Shown here: piece after piece, positions 51,301-60,300 of the stretch
How positions within the stretch are numbered: the first letter of the stretch is position 1
Layout of the letters: each line of letters begins with the position of its first letter
Assembly (NCBI RefSeq): GCF_014839805.1
Contig: NC_051119.1
Span: forward strand, 5,449,245-5,513,244
Length of the DNA stretch: 64,000 nt
Reading direction: 5' to 3'
From: Manduca sexta
Lineage: Eukaryota; Arthropoda; Insecta; Lepidoptera; Sphingidae
Translations under genes and position numbers: made by a program
Notes under the pieces: generated by a model
Database searches by the model: none
Told to the model about the DNA's origin: nothing
The model's input: the letters and a program-made list of their open reading frames with translations, nothing else

Positions 51301-54300
51301 ACTTAAAATATAGGCTCAATTTTATTCCGAGAAAATATAAAACGGGACTTTCATCTTGAGTGGAGCCGGAAGCAAAAACTAGTTAAATTAACACAATATG
51401 CAAAATTTTCATCTAATATACAGTTCTTAAATGATGTACCTATTACTTATATTGCGATCAAATATGACCACTGCTCAGCGCATTGGACTCATAACTGCTC
51501 TTTTTAGATTTTATGTTTAAACTTTATAGGTATTGTTACATCCAGTGGCACTCCGCCGATGATAGCGCCTACCCGAATGTGGAAGGTTCAGTGAGAGAAC
51601 GTTCTCTAAAGATCTTGATGTTTCCAGAATGTCGTGGAAACAATATAAATAATAATAATATAAGCCCTGTATTATATACTTGCCCACGGCTGAGCAAGGG
51701 CCTCCTCTACTACTAAGAGGGATTAGGCCTTAGTCCACCACGGTTCCCTAGTGCGGATAGGTAGACTTCACACCTTGAAATTCCTATAGAGAACTTCTCA
51801 GGTATGCAGGTTTCCTAACGATATTTTCCTTCACCGTTAAAGCAATGGATAATTCACAAAGAATACACACATAATTTTTTAGAAAAGTCAGAGGTGTGTG
51901 CTCTTGGGATTTGAACCTGCGGACATTCGTCTCGGCAGTCCGTTCCGTTCCCAAGTAGGCTATTGCCGCTTATCGAAACACGATAATGGACCCCAATTTT
52001 ACTAGAGAGTTCCCGAACATTCCGGATCTTTCGAGAATGTTCCATAAACATTGATAGTACATGCGGCCGGGTAATAAAAACAATGATACAAAAAATTAAA
52101 CCGCCTCGAAAAACCACTAAAAGCCAAAAAATAATTTAACATCACCTATTATGCTAATGACCAATTTTGGAGTCGGTGTCTAATAAAAATTTTACATTAT
52201 AATATCAGCCCTGTATTTTATGCCACCACGCTGGCCTACTGTTGATTGGTAGACTTCATACACCCTTGAAAATTCCTATAGAGAATTTTTCAGGTATGCA
52301 GATTTCCTCACGATGTTTTCCTTCACCGTTAAAGCAACCGATAATTCACAAAGAATACACACATAATTTTTTAGAAAAGTTTGAGGTGTGTGCCCTTGGG
52401 ATTTGAAAGACAGAGGTGTGTGCCCTTGGCAGTCCGTTCCACACCCAACTATGCTATCGCCGCTTTTTGATCTAGCGTATTTATCTAGCGTAACTAGCAA
52501 TTTTAATGACTAATGTTTGATTTTTATTAGGCACCGACTCCAAAATTGATTACTACGATATAGGTAATGTTCAATTATTTTTTAGTTTTTCGTGGTTTTT
52601 GAGGGCGGTTAAATTATTATCAAAAAGTTTTTAATATTTTCCTTTTTTGTGTTAGTAATAATCATTAGACCAAATGGCAAACGCACTTTCAAACATAAAA
52701 AGAATTTACTAAATCAGTCGATGCCTGTTCGAGTAACTTCTTACTGTTAAATAGTTGGACCTTCCATCATCAGTTCAGCTACATAAGATGATGATTACCA
52801 CAGGCGAGTACTTAAGTTACTTCATCAAATTTGCGAAAAATGATGTGTGGGCCTATAAAATTTGACGGTTGCCGTCGATTTCTCCAGGATCCGATCATCA
52901 GATTCTGACTTGCTGACTGGTACCACTTTAGAAGTATCTACATAATTAAAAAAAAAATCAGTCCACATTTGGCAGAGTAAACGCGTAACAAACACAAAAA
53001 AAAAGTACAGTCGAATTGAGAACCTTCTTTTTTGAAGTCGGTTAAAAAAGGAGCGCGCCCGGGCGCCGCTAGTCAGTCTTCTTTACGACGCGATCAAGAG
53101 CGATAACTACGAGCGATATCGAAGCGAATACCGTGGATTGTATTTGTGTATTTGAGTGTTTTAGTGTTGCAGTGTTAATTCACGTATTGCTGTGTTTGTG
53201 TTAGTGGTTTTATTTAGTGTTTCGGTAATAAATAAAGAGTTGTTGTATTATTTTAAGTGCAATCAGTATTTTCATTGTTTATTTAAAATCCTAGCACGTA
53301 ACGGTTTTATGTATTAAGTAATTTGTATCAATTTATTTGTGTATATCATACTATAACTGTCATGAACTACGATAAATCAAATAAAATTTCTTTAAGTAGG
53401 AATTATAGAGGAGAGAGCGGGTTTCCTTAGGCCTCAACATATCTCAGTCACAACTAAACCCGATGATTTCACGCAAAATAATTTATTCTTGGCACAGACT
53501 TGTTAATTAAATTTAGGTATTATGTGCTAAGCACTTAAAATTTTAGCACATAGTGATGTATCCGCTTCGTTAATGGCCAAATATTACTATATTGCACATT
53601 TTATAACTTTAGCCAAATTAAATAAAAATGAGGAATTTCTCAACTCCACGTTGTTTTTTTAATTGTTTGTAATAAACAATTTATGTCATTTTGTTATGTG
53701 CAGTTTGCTTATTTTATTTATGGTAATTTTTTTTCTGTTTAGCTACCAATGTATATAAAAGATTGCAAGTTTCTTCGCCGGTATTATAACCTGTTCAAAT
53801 ATTCTAACCGACTCATTTTTATGAGGCTTATCATATAAGATAAACAATACACAAGCGAAACACACATCACGCCTTCATCCCCGAAGGAGTAGGCAGAGGT
53901 GCACGACATTAAATTTTCGCTATCCCTGTTCCGTCCTATGATGTGATGAGTCTTTCGCTATATCGGGTACAAATTCCAGAAACCAGGGTAATATTGGACA
54001 AACACTCATTACAACTGTCCGCCCCAGGATTCAAACCCGAGACTTCAAAGGGTGCCTCGGTGGCGTAGTTGTATTGCATGCCCGGTACAATAGCGCTCTG
54101 AGGTCTTGGGTTCGAATCCCGGGTCGGGCAAAGTGATATTTGGGTTTTTCTGCTCAGTATCAGCCCGGAGTCTGGAATTTGTGCCCGATATGGCGATAGG
54201 CTCGCCCCCTATCACATCATGGGACGGAACATACTTGGCGAAAAGTGGGTGCCCTAGTTGCGCCTCTACATACCCCTTCGGGGATAAATGCGTGATGTTA

Positions 54301-57300
54301 TGTATGTATGTACTTCAAAGGGGTGACGTACTGCGCACGTGCTAGAACTAAGCCACCGGGGCAGTCACCAGAGTCTAGTAGGTATTATATACCGCGGTCT
54401 AAATCTACCACTAAGGTATATGGTATAAGGCAGAACAAACCTGTTCCAATTTGAAGGACATGTTATGTTTTGTTTAAAATGGTACAGCTAAGTGGCCCCA
54501 TTTCACCTGATGGTAAGTAAAGTGGGGTCCAATAGAATGACTGCCGAGAAATGTTTACCGCTCCGCAGTCGACACAATTATGCCGGACTGTTGGAACCGG
54601 ATATACACGGGCTGATCTCGAAACGTGACGCACTTACTTGGGCCATTATGGGTTTTAACATTTTGTGTACAGTGGTCGCTATCCGGGCGGATATAAAATA
54701 TCCTACCACCAGCAATATCTCAGGGTGACGATCGCAGTACTTTGTTAGTTATATGATGTTGCTATTGCTTACCATCAGCCAAGCGTGCTCGTTTCGTTAT
54801 CCAATTGCAATAAAGCACAAATTGACTTGTCAAGTGCAGTTGTGCTCAATAATATTATTTATTAGAGAGTTGTTGAGCACTTAATTAGTTTCTATATTAA
54901 TAATTACACGAATACTATTGTGAGGTAGACTCGCAATGAGTAATTTTTACGCACGAACACGCATTTCACAAGCATCCTTCGTTCCTACCATTAATTGGAT
55001 ATCCTGTTGTTGTATTTTCCTATGTTAGTTGTTAAAGTTATAATAAGACTTGTACTATATTCTGCTTTACTGCTGGGCTCATGTCAACTATACTTAGTGG
55101 GTTTGGGTCTTAGTCCACCGGCTGGTTTAGTACGGGTTGGCAGACTTAACATCAGTGGAGAAGGGTCTATATAAACTGATTACGTTCAGCTTCTTTTTAT
55201 GTACGTAGAAATAATGTAGAAATTATTGTTTTGTCTTTTAACGCCAGCAATAAATACATCTTTCTTTCTTTTCAATCTAGAATCTAATTATCACTATACC
55301 GAATCTAATTATTCATGCATTTTAGTACGTATGTGTTGTGTCACGTTCCTTTTTGGACAATTTAACGTCACTGCTTAAATTATGGAGACTTTTTAGGAAT
55401 ATAGATTTTCAAAATATATTATTTGCGATGTTTTTTAGAAACATAGTTATTTTATCTATATATCATGTATTGTTGTATACGAATACGGGAAAATGAACCC
55501 ACTGTACCTGATGATAAGATTGAAGACACATTGCCCCTCGCCAGTCACAATTATATCTGCCTACTTAAATATTGAGGTCTCCCAAAAATCGCGTGCCATC
55601 CTAGTTAGCATTGAATGAATTATTGGTATAAAATACATCCGATACTAAGTAATACCTTAAACAATTATAATTATAACATGCACTCCTCATTAACGTTTTG
55701 GCATACATTTGTTCTGCGAAATGATATCTCCATTGTTGATAATGGAAACTAATTTTACATATAACAATAACACACGCATCACGCAAATAATACTACGTGG
55801 AATTGAATTCAGTTGTCATTGGTGTATTATTAGAGAAAATTAAAATACAAAAAACCTATTTATAATCTGAAAGCTCATTTTATTTCGATATTTGACTGAC
55901 TCGGAAGTATATTAATGCCTACAAAGAATATTACTGCCTCGATGGCGTAGTTGTAATGCGTACCCGATAGGAATATGATTATGGCGCTAATGTCCTAGGT
56001 TCAAATCCTAAGTCAGATATAAAATAAATGTGACTGGGTTTTTCCATCGTAAAAAATTACTTAGTCACAGCTCGGAGTAAGGAAGTTGGCAGTGTGATAC
56101 CACCAACTTTCTGATGGTAAACACAAAAAGCCGTTGGTCTTGCGCCTGATCTTTCTCCAGTCATGTCGGATTGCCGTCTCACCATACTATATGAGTGTAG
56201 CAACAGAGAGTGCACCTGTGTATTGCGCATACTTGTGCACTATAATATCTCCTGTGTACTGAGCTGATTTAAATTGAGGTTGGCCATCATGGCCATAATT
56301 CGGATAGATGGGATTCAGATGAATAAACACTATAAAAAAGTTTGTCAGTAAAAGTATATATTACGACCACAAAGTATAATTAAATTCCACATGAACCCTA
56401 TCCAATATTACACTGATTAAAACTGTAAAATTAATGTGATCCTAGAATAAGCCGAAAATTTAAAATGTATTTTCATCGAAATACGGTAAACCATCGAAAG
56501 CATTAAAATTCTTTATGGGTAAGATAAATCATTGATTTAATATTAATATCGCCGCTATGGTGTAGTGGCAACGTGCCTGCGAACTGTATGGTCTGAGTTT
56601 GATTCTGATGTCGAGGAATAAAAAAAATAATGAGGTTTTTTGATTTCCGAAAAATAATGTACTCAGTTGTATTTGTATTTTTAGTTATGTATTTACAATG
56701 ACTACTCTGATATTTAGTGGTCGATTTTCGTAATTTCTTTTATATTTAATTAAGTAGGTTCGTGAAATGGTCCCATTATAATCTATCTTTGTTTTGGGTT
56801 AATTTCATGTGAAAAAAGAACTTGAATTATCTGTTATTGGAATTTGGGCTTAATAGCGAAAGGCTCGACTCAATAATCATAGTATTTACGGATATTGGGT
56901 CCGCAAACTGTGTGTATATTAATTATGCCTTTGTCTAACCCCTTGGGATTAAGGGCGTCAGTTTATATATTTTATAACATATTGTAGTATGTTCCCAGTC
57001 GAAATAGAATACTGACAATTTAAATGTTTGATATTCTTTGGTTATTTATGTAGCTGAATTTAGTATCCTTAAGCAGCGAAGTTTATAGTTTAATAGAATA
57101 GTTCGACAGATATCACTGTTATAATATAATATCAGCCCTATAATATTATATGCTGTCCCACTGCTGGGCATGGGCCTCTACTACTGATATTAGGTCTTGT
57201 TCCACCACGCTGATCTAGTGCGGATTGGTACAATACATACTCTCAAAATTCCTATAGAGAACTTCTCAGCTATACAGGTTTCCACACCACATTCTCCGTC

Positions 57301-60300
57301 ACCGTTGAAGCATGCGATAATTCATAAAGAATTCACATATAACTTTAGAAAAGTCAGAGGTGCCCTTGGGTTTTGAACCCGCGGACATTCGGCAGTGCGT
57401 TCCACTCCCAACTCCCATCATTGCTTCTTCATTGCCTGTTCCTTAGTAAATATACATTACCATGAATATTATATACTAGATCTAGCACTCAACCAAGTGG
57501 TTACACAAAGATACACGTTGTAAACCCGATATGGCGAAGTCTGGATCATTTCGAAATGCACTTGCGTAAACTAAACGCTTGGAAGGCTGGCATTTCTCGC
57601 TTTGCTAACATCCGCATAGTATTTTATAAGTCTAGGGGCGATATGTCTTGATTGTGGGTTTGATATCCAGGTAATGTATAGACTTTTTAGAGATTTCCCT
57701 GCCCTCACACCCACCACTACAACTCTTGTGAGCTAGTATCGGCAGTGGCATTTTATGACACGAAGTGGTGAAGCTCGACGAGTCTCAAGGATCACCATTG
57801 ACGTATATTCTATAGACAAGAACGTCCATATAAACTATTTTTTAAAAACTGGACTTATACGTTACTATTATATTCTATTTATTCACTTGAACAACAAATA
57901 ATTTTACCTATTTGACTAATATTTATTATTCACATCCAGGAGTACACTTAGACTCGAGTTTTTATATTATGAGCGCAACTCCTTACACAACCACAAGCTG
58001 TCAATATTGATACAAAAATAAAGCAGTTGTATGGATTGCAGTTCAATTCAGTTGAACACAGTGAATGTTCGGAACGCCATATCTAGTAAGTAGTACATAT
58101 ATAACGATTGGAAACATTAATTAGTCTTTATCCCGCAAAGAAATTAATCAAATAGAAAGGTAGGAAGGAGTTGGAGATATTAATTGTCCACTTCCCTCCA
58201 TAGCAAAGCGGGAGACAAAATAATGAGCTCAGGAGGTATAGGGACGTTTACAACTAGAAAACCCAATTGTAAAGCAGCACGAATAAAAATTAAACGAAAG
58301 GGTCCTATCACATGAGGTTTTAGATTTGATTACAATAATACGCATGGCGCGGGTAACTTATTATTAATAATGATACCATAACTGTATTTATTGCCTATTT
58401 GTGCAGGCTTCTTATGATACTAAGAGAGTTTAGGCATTAGTCCACCACTAGTGTGGATTGGTTACCTTTGAAATTTTTATGGAGAATTCTTAGGTGTCCT
58501 CACGATGTTTTCACTCTTGTAGCGAAGGATAATTGATAAATGAACACTTAACTTTATAAATTCAGTGACATTTTGGGTTTTGAACCTGTGGAACTTTGTC
58601 TCGGCAGACCATTTCAATTCCAATTACTTTATCGTCCATTCTATGCAGTATGAATAGTCCTTAACCCACTTTGGAGTATTTTATGTCATTGTTACCAAAT
58701 ATGGAGGACTTTAGTATTTTTGCTCTTAATAATATTAAATTGAGTTTTTAGTTTAGGTTTTACAATTATCAGGTAATTCGAGATGAGGAATTTACTCGTT
58801 TGAAAGAACAACTGCTGCCTGTTCTGTTTATGAACAATGATCGGATTATCGGCTTGCAAATCTCATCTGCAATGCAGGTAATAATTCAATAATTACACTC
58901 TAAATTAAGCTTGTCTATTGCTTGTAGGAATAAATGAACAGTGTGGTACCTTCCCAGGCAGACCCGGACTAGAGTTACATTTAATATTTAATTATTAAAA
59001 TTTCGATTGTAGTAACATAAATATTAATTAGAAGTAAAAATTCAAGAATATTGTGCTTGTACCATGATTAGTGGAAAAAATAGAAAATATGATACCACGA
59101 CGGACCCAGATACCAGTTTTATTACAAGCTAGGTTTTATAAAGACACGAGAAAGTGTCGGCAGTCATCCCTCGACAGTCGACACAATTATGCCGGCTTGT
59201 TGGAACCCCATATACTAGTGGCGAAGCGTCCATATAAGCCGATTCCTACTGGGTTAATAATCATATCAGCCCTGTATTATATACCTGCCCACTGCTGAGC
59301 ACGGGCCTCCTCTACTACTGAGAGGGATTAGGCCTTAGTCCACCACGCTGACCTAGTGCGGATTGGTAGACTTCACACACCTTCGAAATCCATTCTTCGA
59401 AAAGCAGCGATAGCCTAGTTGGTTGTGGAACGGACTGCCGAGACGAATGTCCGCAGGTTCAAATTCCAAGGGCTCACACCTCTGATTTTTCTAAAAAATT
59501 ATGTGTCTATTCTTTGTTAATTATCGCTTGCTTTAACGGTGAAGGAAAACATCGTGAAGAAACCTGCATACCAGAGAAGTTCTCTATAGGAATTTCGAGG
59601 GTGTGTGAAGTCTACCAATCCGCACTAGGCCAGCGTGGTGGACTAAGGCCTAATCCCTCTCAGTTGTAGAGGAGGCCCTTGCTCAGTAGTGGGCAAGTAT
59701 ATAATACAGGGCTGATATTATTAATTTATTGTGAACAGCGTATTATATTATGTTAACTGTAGAAAAAAATATTTTTTCAGGGTCCCTTTTGAAAATTTTC
59801 ACCTTTCGCCATTGCCATATACACAGGCTAATTCTGGAACTGGACACATTTACGTGTGCCACTATGGCGAGTTTTAACACATTACTTACAGTGATCGCTA
59901 TCCGGGCGGATATAAATTATATCTTACCACAAGCAAATAATTTAATAATACTATTTGATTGTGTAGTTCTGTAAACACTAATATTAATTAAAAGGAGAAA
60001 TTCTGTAATTAATAAATGAGTTCTAATGACTTCGGTTATACTTATTGTGAAATTGTAGATAATACTAGTTTTATACGTATGAATTGATAATCGTGTACTA
60101 TAGAACTTCGTGGTCGATATGGCGATAGGCTCGCCACCTATCACATCTTGGGAAGAAAGATACTTGATATCGCCGGTTAATATAATAATATAATATCAGC
60201 CCTGTATTATATACTTGCCACTGCTGAGCACGGGCCTCCTCTACTACTGAGAGGGATTAGGCCTTAGTACACCACGCTGGCCTAGTGCGGATTGGTAGAC

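Noticed and set aside
54053..54140. tRNA gene
   Set aside because: The A and B boxes belong to the SINE-C head, which lacks a proper acceptor stem and is followed by the SINE body. The same holds for all other tRNA-like heads here.
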